From assembly GCF_003350545.1 (NCBI RefSeq), contig NZ_QQBA01000001.1, forward strand, positions 263,489 through 327,488: a stretch of 64,000 nucleotides of DNA. The letters are read 5' to 3'. Shown here one piece after another: positions 1 through 9,259 of the stretch. The notes beneath the pieces were generated by a model. It made no database searches, was not told the origin of the DNA, and worked only from the letters and a program-made list of their open reading frames with translations. Both the position numbers and the translations under genes were made by a program. Each line of letters begins with the position of its first letter. Position 1 is the stretch's first letter. The DNA is from Flavobacterium glaciei. GTDB lineage: Bacteria; Bacteroidota; Bacteroidia; Flavobacteriales; Flavobacteriaceae.

Positions 1-840
1 CTGTGCTAAAAGAGCAATTATTATCGTAAGTGAATTTGGCAAAACAAATTCGACAGTTGTTGAATTTAACTTTAATCGCTGATACATTGCGATGTCTGGC
101 ATTTCACCCCATGATTGGTTATCATTAACAATAATTTTTTTAGTCACTTGCCCTAAGTACATATAATTATGATTTACCGTCTCTAAACCACTATGAAAAG
201 GGTGCTTGCTCAATGCATTTCGATATAGTTTTGGGTGCCATTGGTGTTTTACTAAAATAGTTGAATCATAAAATTTAATTTCATAACCTAAATTTTTTAA
301 CCTTAAGTGAATGTCTGTATCTTCAGCACCCCAACCATGATAAAATTCATCATAACCATTAATTTTTTTTAAGGTTTCAGTTGAAAACAATGTTGTACCT
401 GTGACGGACATACTCCCCTTAAAGTCAACTTGATATTCTTCATATTTTTTATTTTTTAATGATTCTTCTTTTGATAAAAAACCATATTGAAAATAATGAA
501 TTTCATTGTCGTTAATCAATTGATAAGCTAAGTTTATAAACTCAGGAGCAAAAATTAAATCTACATCGCCCACTAAAAAGTGAGAAGTTTTAGTCTGTTT
601 TAAAGCTATATTGATTGCCCTACTTTTATTCCATAACTGACCATTGACTGGGCACAAAATTAAATTAACAGTATTATAATTTACCATCAAATCATTTAAT
701 TTTACTAAGTAATCCAAATCACTACCATAATCTACAAAAAACAATTCAAATTCATTTATTGTTTGATTTCGAAGAGATTCTAAACAATTCTTAACAATCC
801 GTAAATCACGATTCCTATTGGTTAAAACTAGTGTAATCAT
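1..840 (-). CDS. Glycosyltransferase family 2, truncated by window edge
   Basis: The reading frame is open from an ATG at 838-840 to the left edge (280 codons, no stop), so the C-terminus is missing. The N-terminus is a GT-A nucleotide-sugar fold (MITLVLTNRNRD start). A GDVDLIF stretch near residues 91-97 supplies the metal-binding DxD. GWGAED at about 169-174 is the motif of the galactosyltransferase C-terminal domain (Glyco_transf_7C), which usually contacts the acceptor or catalytic base. It presumably adds one sugar to a lipid-linked glycan at the inner face of the membrane. It is the last visible gene of the ABC-exporter cluster, 45 bp after the preceding gene. The sugar specificity cannot be read from sequence. 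Confidence 0.85.
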   Translation of the reverse strand, partial: MITLVLTNRNRDLRIVKNCLESLRNQTINEFELFFVDYGSDLDYLVKLNDLMVNYNTVNLILCPVNGQLWNKSRAINIALKQTKTSHFLVGDVDLIFAPEFINLAYQLINDNEIHYFQYGFLSKEESLKNKKYEEYQVDFKGSMSVTGTTLFSTETLKKINGYDEFYHGWGAEDTDIHLRLKNLGYEIKFYDSTILVKHQWHPKLYRNALSKHPFHSGLETVNHNYMYLGQVTKKIIVNDNQSWGEMPDIAMYQRLKLNSTTVEFVLPNSLTIIIALLAQ

Positions 841-885
841 ATACTAAAGTTTCTTTGTAGCGGTTTTATTATAATCTCTGTATTC

Positions 886-2046
886 TTAACAGTAACTTGC
901 TTTTATAAACACTTGTTCGTAAAATGATAAAATATCTTTTTTTAAAGTTATTCTATTGCAATCCTTTTGAATCAAATGAATATTAAAATTTTGTGCTTGT
1001 GCTCTGATATCAGGATTCAAAATGGCCCATTCGATACTATTGGCTATTTCTTGCGTATCCAGTGGGTTGTTAATTAAGACTCCATTGACGCCATTTTCAA
1101 TCACTTCTTCTGATACATTACCGGGATTTGATTGTATAGGAAAAGCACCCATTCCCATAGCTTCCAGCAAAGCATTAGGCATACCATCAGAAATACTGTT
1201 GCCAATATGCAATACAGATTGTCCCATTATTGCTAGTAATTCTGGATTAGAAATAAACGCACCTCTGTTGATAACCCTCACTTTTAAACTTTTAAAAAAT
1301 TCCTTACTTTTTAATTGATTTGAAACAGAAGCATCAGCACTATAAACCACTATCTTATAATTCTGAATCAAAGCTATAGGAACTAGTTCTAGTGCTTCAA
1401 TCACTTTAGAAGCCATTCCTACTCCATCATCATACCCCTTAATAATAAGAGTATCCCGCTGATTACTGTCTTTTATCTTTGCTGTGTCAATTGTTATCCC
1501 ACCATTTCCGGGATATACTCCCAAAAATGTATTCCTGTACCCATTTGCAACGGCAATGTTATAGTCTCTAATACAATCCGTAATTAAATAATCGACTCTT
1601 CCTAAAAAACTAGACACCGTTCTTTTAGTAATTCCAAGTTGCTGGTAATAATACAAATCACTTCCCCAAGATGAATAAATAAAGGGAATGGAATGGTGTT
1701 TTTCCATCACTACTAAAATAGGAAGACCAGCCAACCGCATTTCGAAGCTATGAACAATATCCGGCTGATATTCTTGGATTATATTTTCAAAAACGGCAGT
1801 AAGATTTTTTTCATTATATTTTTGAAGGTAAGCATATATTTTAGGTAAATACTGTTTAAAAGTGTGTCGCATCGGGAAATTCCATTTCAATTTCCATCCT
1901 TTAATCTGAGTTACCCAATTAATTCTTTCAACCTTAGTACCCCCATCAGAAGCATCAAACCAAATAACATCATGCCCCGAATCTTTCAATTGGTCAACCC
2001 ATTGAAAAAAATGATGATTAGGAATAGATACCATGAGGATTTTCAT
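886..2046 (-). CDS. Glycosyltransferase family 4 (GT-B)
   Basis: This 386-aa protein has the length and layout of a two-domain GT-B retaining glycosyltransferase. The N-terminal Rossmann half starts MKILMVSIPNHH. The C-terminal donor-binding half carries ISDGMPNALLEAMGMG followed by a second acidic residue in EEVIENGVNGVL, the E-x7-E-like region that binds the donor phosphate and sugar. No signal peptide or membrane helix is visible, so it should act at the cytoplasmic membrane face. It lies 39 bp downstream of a GT2 gene in the same minus-strand run. Donor and acceptor are unknown. Confidence 0.85.
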   Translation of the reverse strand: MKILMVSIPNHHFFQWVDQLKDSGHDVIWFDASDGGTKVERINWVTQIKGWKLKWNFPMRHTFKQYLPKIYAYLQKYNEKNLTAVFENIIQEYQPDIVHSFEMRLAGLPILVVMEKHHSIPFIYSSWGSDLYYYQQLGITKRTVSSFLGRVDYLITDCIRDYNIAVANGYRNTFLGVYPGNGGITIDTAKIKDSNQRDTLIIKGYDDGVGMASKVIEALELVPIALIQNYKIVVYSADASVSNQLKSKEFFKSLKVRVINRGAFISNPELLAIMGQSVLHIGNSISDGMPNALLEAMGMGAFPIQSNPGNVSEEVIENGVNGVLINNPLDTQEIANSIEWAILNPDIRAQAQNFNIHLIQKDCNRITLKKDILSFYEQVFIKASYC

Positions 2047-2085
2047 ATTATTCTAAATTTATTTTTTGCCAGCTGTAGCTAATAT

Positions 2086-3003
2086 TTAAGTAAAACTTTG
2101 ATAAACGGAATATCCGTAAAATCTAATAAATTGGATTTTTTTATTGGTAGTTTTCAAAATCTTCAAAAATAATTGAAACCCTTTTAAATAATCCTTTTCT
2201 CGATTAAAACAAGTCATTAAGTCTTTGTTCCTACTGAGAATACTTGAAGCAATAATTTGCTTTTTATGACTGAAATTCTCATCCACAAATACATGTTCTA
2301 AGATGTCAATTAAGACTTCAATAAAAACACTGGTCTTCTTCATGTAGGCTGATGAAACTCCTATGTTCATTCTATAAACTGCTGTCTTATCATCCATAAA
2401 ATGAATTTTACCTCCATTTTTCAACACCCATAAATAAGTTTGCCAATCACCAAAAGGAAAATTAATAATCCAAGAGGGAATACTATCTTCTTTGCTTTGA
2501 ACATTCCTAAATAATGCTGTAACTGAGTGAATAAAATTATCAATAATCAAATCATCAAAATCTAGATGTTTCTTATTTAAGCTGTAGTTATAATCAATAT
2601 ATGTCCCATCAGAATACAACCTTTTTACTGCGGTATATACTATCGAATAATCTGGGTTTTTATCTAAAAAATCGACTTGTTTTTGTAACTTATATTCATC
2701 AATCCAGTAATCGTCTCCATCGCAAATGGCAATATAGGTACCATCACATTCAGCAATAGTGCGCATGTAATTGGCAATCAAGCCTCCGTTAGTAGCCGGG
2801 CTTGGCAATAATTTAATGCGATCACCATATTGTGATGCATAAGTTTCGCAAATTTGTCTAGTAGTATCGGTACTGGCATCTTCGCCAATAACTAATTGAT
2901 ACCTGAAAGTAGTTTTCTGCATCAAAATGCCTTCAATCGCTTGTGCTATAAACGCCTCCTGATTGTAGGTTAACATAAAAATACTTACGGTAATATTACT
3001 CAT
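2086..3003 (-). CDS. Glycosyltransferase family 2
   Basis: A 305-aa GT-A inverting glycosyltransferase. The opening strand VSIFMLTYNQ leads to the nucleotide-binding EDASTD (about 41-46), and ICDGDDYW (about 93-100) holds the DxD metal site. The region after the catalytic domain is short and without clear membrane helices, so it is a peripheral enzyme. The ATG at 3001-3003 overlaps the stop of the WbsX-like gene by 4 bp (ATGA), indicating translational coupling in one operon. The linkage formed is unknown. Confidence 0.88.
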   Translation of the reverse strand: MSNITVSIFMLTYNQEAFIAQAIEGILMQKTTFRYQLVIGEDASTDTTRQICETYASQYGDRIKLLPSPATNGGLIANYMRTIAECDGTYIAICDGDDYWIDEYKLQKQVDFLDKNPDYSIVYTAVKRLYSDGTYIDYNYSLNKKHLDFDDLIIDNFIHSVTALFRNVQSKEDSIPSWIINFPFGDWQTYLWVLKNGGKIHFMDDKTAVYRMNIGVSSAYMKKTSVFIEVLIDILEHVFVDENFSHKKQIIASSILSRNKDLMTCFNREKDYLKGFQLFLKILKTTNKKIQFIRFYGYSVYQSFT

Positions 3004-4100
3004 TTCAAGCTCGTTTTAGACGGACCTTCAATTACTTCTTGGGTGGCTTCAAGATATGCTGTGCCCCATTTTTGGCAAGGTTCTAGATGATTCCCTTCGG
3101 CCCACTCATTCCATGCATTGATGAATAAAAATGAGTCTGACGCTTTTTCCCATGGAAAATTATCAGCAATATGTCGCAGCCATTGTTTATATTTTTCTGG
3201 TGTTGATTGATGCAGAATAAAAGGATAGTTTTTTTTTCTAGCGGTATTGTCCCACATTGGAGTTATACCTGGATATACTTTTGGATTGAATTTGTTATTC
3301 ATTTGATGATTCGCGTACGCCTCATAATCATTTTTTATAACCTTTGGTGGTGCATATTTACCAGAGATTTTCTTCGTTTTTATCTTAACTCTCTCCCAGA
3401 TTGTTGCTTTGGGTGCCGCAGGTGTATCCGAAAAACTAGGCTGAAATTCAAAGGCAAAATCAAAACAATCCATAAAAACTTCGTTAACTGATTTTCGAGC
3501 AAAACCAATGTAAAAATCAGGAAATCCTGCTTCTTGAACCCTTTTACGCCATATTTGAATGGTTTTGTGTATATCTGGAAATAAATTCGGACGGTACACC
3601 ATAAAAACAGGTTTGCCGTTTACTTTTATATATCTCGTATCCTTAAAATACGGAATTAAAAACGCTATGTGTTTTTCATCATCCTCAGATGAGTATTCCT
3701 GCCTTAGTAACACATCACGTTCGGCCTCTATCCAAGTTTTAGTCCAATTCTCATTGGCCCAACACATCATAAAAGGCAAATCTTCTTTTGGATTTTTCAT
3801 CTTACGTTGCAAAGGTTCTTCGAGAACTTGCTTACCAGTAAACCAGTAATGATAGTAACAAAAACCGTGAATCCCATAAGATTTAGCTAGCGCTTCTTGA
3901 GCCAATCTGGCCTCTTCTAATCTTAAATCGTAAAAACCCAGATCAGCAGGTAAATGCGGTTGATAATGATCCTTGAAAAGCGGTTGCGCTTTAGAGGAAT
4001 TAGTCCACTCTGTAAACCCTTTGCCCCACCATTGATCATTTTCAGCGATAGGATGAAACTGCGGTAGATAAATTGCTATTGGTTTAATTGCTTTTGACAT
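3000..4100 (-). CDS. WbsX-like protein with GH99-like domain
   Basis: A 366-aa protein of the WbsX/GHF99-like family found in O-antigen and capsule loci. Visible signatures are AIYLPQFHPI near the N-terminus, WWGKGFTEW (about 24-32), a GFCYYHYWF segment, CWANENWTKTW and, late in the protein, NAWNEWAEG. The fold is that of a glycoside hydrolase family 99 (endo-mannosidase-like) barrel. Members in polysaccharide clusters are usually called glycosyltransferase WbsX, but a defined reaction is not established to my knowledge. It overlaps both neighbours (4 and 17 bp), so it is expressed with the GT2 genes on each side. Confidence 0.85.
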   Translation of the reverse strand: MSKAIKPIAIYLPQFHPIAENDQWWGKGFTEWTNSSKAQPLFKDHYQPHLPADLGFYDLRLEEARLAQEALAKSYGIHGFCYYHYWFTGKQVLEEPLQRKMKNPKEDLPFMMCWANENWTKTWIEAERDVLLRQEYSSEDDEKHIAFLIPYFKDTRYIKVNGKPVFMVYRPNLFPDIHKTIQIWRKRVQEAGFPDFYIGFARKSVNEVFMDCFDFAFEFQPSFSDTPAAPKATIWERVKIKTKKISGKYAPPKVIKNDYEAYANHQMNNKFNPKVYPGITPMWDNTARKKNYPFILHQSTPEKYKQWLRHIADNFPWEKASDSFLFINAWNEWAEGNHLEPCQKWGTAYLEATQEVIEGPSKTSLK

Positions 4101-4947
4101 ATTGATAGAGATGGATTATTTTGGCAATCATTCGAGCCTTAAATTTTTTAAAAATAGGAGTTTTATTTTTATATTTTATTTCTCTTTTTTTCACCATGAG
4201 CGCTCTAATTAAGGCTCTTTCATTTTTTGTTTGAAAGTACCGCAAAAGAATTTCTGTACTTTCTAAAAAACCTTGTCGCATGGCTGGGTAATTGGTACTC
4301 ATGGATTCCTTTCGGATGCGGTAATAGGCTAATACATTACTGTTGTTCTTGATTTTATTGGCATGATAAAACAACTGCACCCAAAAAACCCAATCTTCGT
4401 GATTGGGGAGTGAAATATTAAAATAAATGGCATTTTCAAGTTGTAGTTTCCTTTCGAACAAAATAGCGTGGCAAGGAATTGACAATCTGTATTCCCAATC
4501 TAAAATAATTTGGGTTACAAAAGATTCCTCCGAAACAAAAGGAGTTAAATACTTATTTGGAGCGACTGTATTTTCTGTACCGTCTAGAAATGAAAAATAA
4601 TCCCCCACACTAATAGAGACCTCTTTCAAATCTTGTAATTGCAACTCAAACTTTTGACGATGTATCTTATCGTCTCCATCTAAAAATTGAATATAATCAC
4701 CTTCAGCTAACTTCAAACCTGTATTGCGAGCACCACTCAATCCTGCATTCGCTTGAAAAATATATCTAAAACGACTATCTAAAGCACACCAATTTAATGC
4801 AATATCCTTTGAACTATCTGTGCTACCATCATCAATAATCAAACATTCCCAATTGGTATGCGTTTGATCTAACACTGACTGCAAAGCTTCCTCTAAAAAA
4901 AGAGCTTGATTGTAACACGGAATAATTACTGATACTTTATCATTCAT
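4084..4947 (-). CDS. Glycosyltransferase family 2
   Basis: A 287-aa GT-A enzyme. VSVIIPCYNQ is the first beta strand, IDDGSTD (about 38-44) binds the nucleotide, SGARNTGL precedes the DxD, and FLDGDD (about 88-93) is the metal site. NHEDWVFW near 180 resembles the acidic region that supplies the catalytic base. Its last 17 bp overlap the start of the WbsX-like gene. It closely resembles the GT2 encoded at 6643-7497 in the first 100 residues (same CYxQA and RNxG blocks), suggesting duplication within the cluster. Confidence 0.88.
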   Translation of the reverse strand: MNDKVSVIIPCYNQALFLEEALQSVLDQTHTNWECLIIDDGSTDSSKDIALNWCALDSRFRYIFQANAGLSGARNTGLKLAEGDYIQFLDGDDKIHRQKFELQLQDLKEVSISVGDYFSFLDGTENTVAPNKYLTPFVSEESFVTQIILDWEYRLSIPCHAILFERKLQLENAIYFNISLPNHEDWVFWVQLFYHANKIKNNSNVLAYYRIRKESMSTNYPAMRQGFLESTEILLRYFQTKNERALIRALMVKKREIKYKNKTPIFKKFKARMIAKIIHLYQYVKSN

Positions 4948-4995
4948 TTTTAGATCTTTTTGTCATACCGGACCGAGAAATTTAAAGCTATACTT

Positions 4996-5811
4996 TTACA
5001 AGGCTACTTCTCGCACTGCAAATATACTAGACCAATGTTTATCATCTTTCCAGACCTTAAACCCTTGCTGTTGAATAATCAATTTAAAGTGAGTTAAATC
5101 TTCTTCTTTATCCAAATGCATTTCAATGTTCATTGCTCCTACTTTTTGCATCCAACTCAAATCAGAAGCTTCTAAAATAGCTACTTCAGCGCCTTCTATA
5201 TCCATTTTCAAATAATCAACAAAATCTAAATTATGATTTTTTAAAATAGTTGAAAGTTGTAAACAAGGTACCGTTACAAGTTGGCTATTTTCATTGTTAT
5301 TAACTTCACTTACAATAGCGTACGAATCAAAATTTGCCGCATTAGCATAGCTAACCGTGGCATCTTCTATCCAAACCGCTGTATTCACTATTTGTACATC
5401 AGGGTACTTTTGAGTATTAGCTACAGCCAAAAGAAAATTTTCCTGATTCATTTCGTACCCAATGATTTTAGCCAATGGATATAATTGTTTCATGTGAGCA
5501 ACCGTAAGACCAATGTTACTTCCCAGATCTAAAATAATTGGATTTGACCGAAGAATCGCTTGAGTCGGTGGCAAATGATATTGCTCTTGTAATACATAAA
5601 AAACAACATCTTTGTCTACAAAATTTTGACGAATCGTTATGCCGTGTTTCCAGCCTTTTGGTTTTAAGCGAATGTACTTTTTATAATTCGTTTCCCTATT
5701 GATTTGATCTAATTGATACTTATCATAACGTGAAAACAAGGGATGCCCTGTCAAAACATTTTTTAGATTTCGAATTTTTTTTTTTAGTTGTGCTAATGCA
5801 GATGCAAACAT
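4996..5811 (-). CDS. FkbM-family SAM-dependent methyltransferase
   Basis: A 271-aa class I methyltransferase. Motif I is ILDLGSNIG (about 93-101), the SAM-binding acidic residue follows in IIGYEMNQEN, and YLKMDIEGAE near residue 200 is the hallmark of the FkbM family. Enzymes of this family in glycan clusters O-methylate a sugar, often at a non-reducing end. In ABC-exported O-antigens such caps can set chain length. Here the gene sits among glycosyltransferases of an ABC-exporter operon, which fits, but the methylated position is unknown. No membrane segment is seen. Confidence 0.87.
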   Translation of the reverse strand: MFASALAQLKKKIRNLKNVLTGHPLFSRYDKYQLDQINRETNYKKYIRLKPKGWKHGITIRQNFVDKDVVFYVLQEQYHLPPTQAILRSNPIILDLGSNIGLTVAHMKQLYPLAKIIGYEMNQENFLLAVANTQKYPDVQIVNTAVWIEDATVSYANAANFDSYAIVSEVNNNENSQLVTVPCLQLSTILKNHNLDFVDYLKMDIEGAEVAILEASDLSWMQKVGAMNIEMHLDKEEDLTHFKLIIQQQGFKVWKDDKHWSSIFAVREVAL

Positions 5812-5855
5812 ATTTAGGGATTTGATTTTAATTTTGCAAAATTGATTCTTATTAT

Positions 5856-6635
5856 TTAAAATTTCTTCGGTTTATTAATTATAAAAGACAGCAAAAATAA
5901 AAATCGTTTACTGTGGTAATAGCAATCGAGTAGCCACTGCTTGCTGCTGTTCCAGATACCGCCAATAAATCCTTTGCAAGCCTTAGCTAAACTAATATCT
6001 TGATGCCACAACTGATAATTTCCTACCACATCATTTTTAAATCTAAAAAACAATTGTTTGGGACTTCTTTTAATTTCGTAGCTAAAAACAACAGGAGCAA
6101 ATTCAATATCATAGCCGTGCTGAAGCACACGAACGGTCCATTCTTTATCTTCAAAAGTAGCGACATCTTCTCGAAACGGATATTTTTCCCAAACTGATTT
6201 ACTAAAAGCCGAACCTGAAAATATCAACCCTGATTTGTTAGGATCGACTGTGGCCGAAACCTTGTTGATGTAATTGCGGTAATCATTAGCGTTATGCAAA
6301 CAGCGTAGGCCTGCCAGATGAGGATTGCTATCAAATTTTGCTTGAATCACCTTAAAAAAATCAGGACTTACGGGATACGAATGCGCGCTAAAAATAACTA
6401 CGATAGGAAATCGAGCTTCTCTAGCACAAACATTAGCGCTTCCACCAAAACTAAAATGCTCGATAGTGACGAAACGTGCACCAAATTGTTCCGCAACTTC
6501 TTTGCTAGAATCAGTTGACAGATTATCAACAACAATGATCTCCGAAATGTCATTTGCGTACCTTTCCGTCAAATTTTTCAACAAAAAAGAAAGAACAACA
6601 GATTGATTTTTATTTCTAATAACAACTGAAATCAT
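5856..6635 (-). CDS. Glycosyltransferase family 2, rhamnosyltransferase-like
   Basis: A 259-aa GT-A protein with VVDNLSTDSS at about 35-44. At the usual DxD position it has IFSAHSYP (about 81-88). The SAHxxP variant is familiar from RfbN/RfbF-like rhamnosyltransferase relatives and lacks the second Asp, so metal binding must differ or be weak. KEWTVRVLQHGY near 165 is the catalytic acidic region. dTDP-rhamnose genes lie 17-20 kb away in the same window, so rhamnose is a possible donor; this is inference only. It is 7 bp downstream of the next GT2. Confidence 0.82.
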   Translation of the reverse strand: MISVVIRNKNQSVVLSFLLKNLTERYANDISEIIVVDNLSTDSSKEVAEQFGARFVTIEHFSFGGSANVCAREARFPIVVIFSAHSYPVSPDFFKVIQAKFDSNPHLAGLRCLHNANDYRNYINKVSATVDPNKSGLIFSGSAFSKSVWEKYPFREDVATFEDKEWTVRVLQHGYDIEFAPVVFSYEIKRSPKQLFFRFKNDVVGNYQLWHQDISLAKACKGFIGGIWNSSKQWLLDCYYHSKRFLFLLSFIINKPKKF

Positions 6636-6642
6636 TGATACT

Positions 6643-7497
6643 TTATTTTTTTATCATTAACCTTTGTACTATTCTATAAGGCTTGGCAATTATTTTTGCA
6701 ATTTTATATTCTAATGATTTTTTTATCTTGTTTTCACTTGTATGATGCTTTTTTATTAGATAAAACAAATACTCCATTGTTGTATCAAACTGTTTAATAT
6801 AAATCTCGCTGTGCTTCTTAAACACATATTCCATATTAGATTCTACGTGATTATTTAGGGTTTCAATGAGCATGGATTGCTTTGATTTTCTGTAATAAAA
6901 TAGAAAAGTTTCCACAAATTTATATTCCCATCCTTTTTTAGTAATTGCAATCCAAAATTCCCAGTCTTCAAAACCTTGTTTCATGTTTTCGTCATAGCCG
7001 CCCACTTCCTCCCAACACTTTTTACGGTATAATGAAGTGGCCATCATATTATTTTCATATAGTAATGCGTGATAGGTAGTACCGATAGGCTTTTGTTTGT
7101 GAATAATATTTGAAATGTTTTCAATAAAAAAATTACTGTAACAGGAAACAATAGCAAGTGAGGGATTTTGTTGTAATTCAGGAACTAAAAGTGTTAAATA
7201 ATCCTCATGCAACAAATCATCTGCATCTAAGGGTAAAATATATTCCCCTTTACTGATGCCAATGCCAGCATTACGAGCAGAAGATAACCCTCCATTTTCT
7301 TTTTTAAGATACTTAAATCGACTATCTATTGCACACCATTTTTGAGCGATACTTTCCGTATTATCAGGGCTACCATCATTGACAATAATACATTCCCATT
7401 CTGTATAGTTCTGATCCAATACAGATTGCAGCGAATCTTTCAGAAAATGCGCTTGTTTGTAGCAGGGAACAATTATAGATACTTGTACGCTCATCAT
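6643..7497 (-). CDS. Glycosyltransferase family 2
   Basis: A GT-A enzyme of about 284 aa. SIIVPCYKQA, VNDGSPDNTE, LSSARNAG and PLDADDLL carry the nucleotide and metal sites, and GFEDWEFW holds the likely catalytic acid or base. The frame can be opened at a TTG (7500), but ATG at 7497 or 7494 is more likely. The ATG at 7497 overlaps the TGA of the upstream gene (TGATG arrangement), which implies translational coupling. Sugar specificity cannot be assigned. Confidence 0.87.
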   Translation of the reverse strand: MMSVQVSIIVPCYKQAHFLKDSLQSVLDQNYTEWECIIVNDGSPDNTESIAQKWCAIDSRFKYLKKENGGLSSARNAGIGISKGEYILPLDADDLLHEDYLTLLVPELQQNPSLAIVSCYSNFFIENISNIIHKQKPIGTTYHALLYENNMMATSLYRKKCWEEVGGYDENMKQGFEDWEFWIAITKKGWEYKFVETFLFYYRKSKQSMLIETLNNHVESNMEYVFKKHSEIYIKQFDTTMEYLFYLIKKHHTSENKIKKSLEYKIAKIIAKPYRIVQRLMIKK

Positions 7498-8279
7498 CAA
7501 AACTGGTTTAAGAATCTTAATTTGACTAATAATTGAATAATTCGGGATTTTCTAAAAGTAGTGACAATATCTTTATAAAGAAGGACATCATCTAAATCTT
7601 GAACATAAGCGGCATAATCCTGTTGTAATACCTGTTGCTTTTCATCCTGTTTTATCGCTCTATTAGCGGGATTAGAACTCATGCCACCAATATAAAAGGT
7701 AGACAAAGTCGTATTTATTTTTTTATAGGATAAATTATACTTGCAAATACTGTCTATAAAAAACTTCCAATCTGATAGAATCTTAAAATCTTCACTATAC
7801 AAATTCGTTTTTTCAAAAGCCCCTTTTGCTATAAAAGTAGCTGGATGTGGCAACGTATCTTTTACAAAATAGGAAAAAGAAAGTACATCAGGATACTCTC
7901 TAATAAATAATTCAGCTCCTTCTATAACTTGTAAATTGAAATAAATAATCACTTGGTCTTTAATTACTTGGTGATTTTGCTCTAATACTGTAGCAGAAAA
8001 AAAATGATCGCCACTATTCAAAAAAAGTAAATACTCCCCGGAAGCTTGTGCGATTCCCTTATTCATGGCATTATAAACTCCTTTGTCTGGCTCGCTAACC
8101 CAATACGCAAATCGTTCGGATTTACTTTCTATATACGCCACACTTCCATCTGTAGAACCGCCATCAATAATGATATGCTCAAAGGCTTGCCAAGTCTGAC
8201 TGGAAACACTCTCAATCGTTTTTTGTAATCCTTCCAGATTGTTATAATTGATGGTGATGATAGAAATTTTAGGTTTCAA
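7497..8279 (-). CDS. Glycosyltransferase family 2 (WcaE-like subgroup)
   Basis: A 260-aa GT-A enzyme. Features are ISIITINYNN, IDGGSTDGS (38-46), SEPDKGVYNAMNKG, and LNSGDHF (87-93) in place of a canonical DxD. The PDxGxYxAMNKG plus NSGD pattern is shared with colanic-acid WcaE-like transferases. No ATG lies upstream of the conserved first strand, so a TTG start at 8277-8279, 13 bp after the previous stop, is used here. The gene at 9260-10039 is a clear paralogue with the same motif spacing. Confidence 0.85.
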   Translation of the reverse strand: MKPKISIITINYNNLEGLQKTIESVSSQTWQAFEHIIIDGGSTDGSVAYIESKSERFAYWVSEPDKGVYNAMNKGIAQASGEYLLFLNSGDHFFSATVLEQNHQVIKDQVIIYFNLQVIEGAELFIREYPDVLSFSYFVKDTLPHPATFIAKGAFEKTNLYSEDFKILSDWKFFIDSICKYNLSYKKINTTLSTFYIGGMSSNPANRAIKQDEKQQVLQQDYAAYVQDLDDVLLYKDIVTTFRKSRIIQLLVKLRFLNQF

Positions 8280-8292
8280 GTTTCTAGTTGTT

Positions 8293-9252
8293 TTAATTCT
8301 TTTGGTACAAAAATGGAAAAAGGATTTGTCTTTGTCTAATTATTGGAAAATATTTGATGCTTAAATAAGTAAATAAAAGTTTTTGATTTTCAAAAAAAAG
8401 CTTTGACCAATATATAGTGTTTTGTAATAAACCATTTTTTTGTTTGAATTTCAAAAGCCAAATCCATTTCAATAAAGTATCAATTTTTGCTAATGGAATA
8501 CTATTGTTACTACTCCAGGCAATAAGTGATTCATACATTTTTATCACATAAATTTGATACAAATCATCTCTGTTAAAAATATTAGCGTCATGAATTCCTC
8601 TTTTAGCTACTGGTTCCTCTAACACTCCACCTACTAATCTCGTTTTCAATGCCATTTTCCAAAATAAATCTGAATCTTCCGAAACTACTAAAGTTTCATT
8701 AAACAATCCAGTTGCATCAAACATTGATTTTTTCACTGTTAAGCCATCAATATGAAAAAAACCATATTTTCCTGAAATTAAGGCATCAAAAAGGGAGTCT
8801 GGTTCAATTCCTGTTGTCATTGTATTTAACTTCAATTGGCTTTGCTCCTCTGTGGTAATTGTTCTGTAAAAATGAAATCCTACCGCACTATAAATTCCAT
8901 CACATTTCTCGTTTTCTTGAAATACTTTGATGTCATTGACAAATCTATTGGGTAAAAAATAATCATCGGCATCTAAAAACGCAATATAATCTCCAGTCGC
9001 TTTTTGAATACCCAGATTTCTACTGGCAGAGCGGCCTTTGTTTGCATTATTAGGATGTTGATACAGGTGCATCCGAGGCTGTTCCTGCTGCAAGTGTTTT
9101 AATAGTGCTAGCGAACCATCACTACTGCCATCATCTACTACTACAATTTCAGTTACTTCGGGTTGTTGTAAGACAGACATAACTGCTTTTTCAATAAAGC
9201 GCTCGCAATTGTAAACTGGAATAATAACCGAAAGAGTAAAATGATTATCCAT
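8293..9252 (-). CDS. Glycosyltransferase family 2
   Basis: A 319-aa GT-A protein. LSVIIPVYNCERF opens the fold, VVDDGSSDGS sits at about 38-47, GRSASRNLG precedes the DxD, and FLDADDYF is at about 92-99. VSEDSDLFWK resembles the acidic region of the acceptor site. The extra C-terminal 60 residues are basic and aromatic (IRQRQILFPFLY) and may help membrane attachment. It lies between the two WcaE-like paralogues, 7 bp after one and 13 bp before the other. The acceptor is unknown. Confidence 0.86.
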   Translation of the reverse strand: MDNHFTLSVIIPVYNCERFIEKAVMSVLQQPEVTEIVVVDDGSSDGSLALLKHLQQEQPRMHLYQHPNNANKGRSASRNLGIQKATGDYIAFLDADDYFLPNRFVNDIKVFQENEKCDGIYSAVGFHFYRTITTEEQSQLKLNTMTTGIEPDSLFDALISGKYGFFHIDGLTVKKSMFDATGLFNETLVVSEDSDLFWKMALKTRLVGGVLEEPVAKRGIHDANIFNRDDLYQIYVIKMYESLIAWSSNNSIPLAKIDTLLKWIWLLKFKQKNGLLQNTIYWSKLFFENQKLLFTYLSIKYFPIIRQRQILFPFLYQKN

Positions 9253-9259
9253 ACCAATC

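Noticed and set aside
1022..1318. Plus-strand frames opposite the glycosyltransferase genes (this and many others)
   Set aside because: They have no recognisable protein similarity and lie entirely opposite well-supported minus-strand genes.
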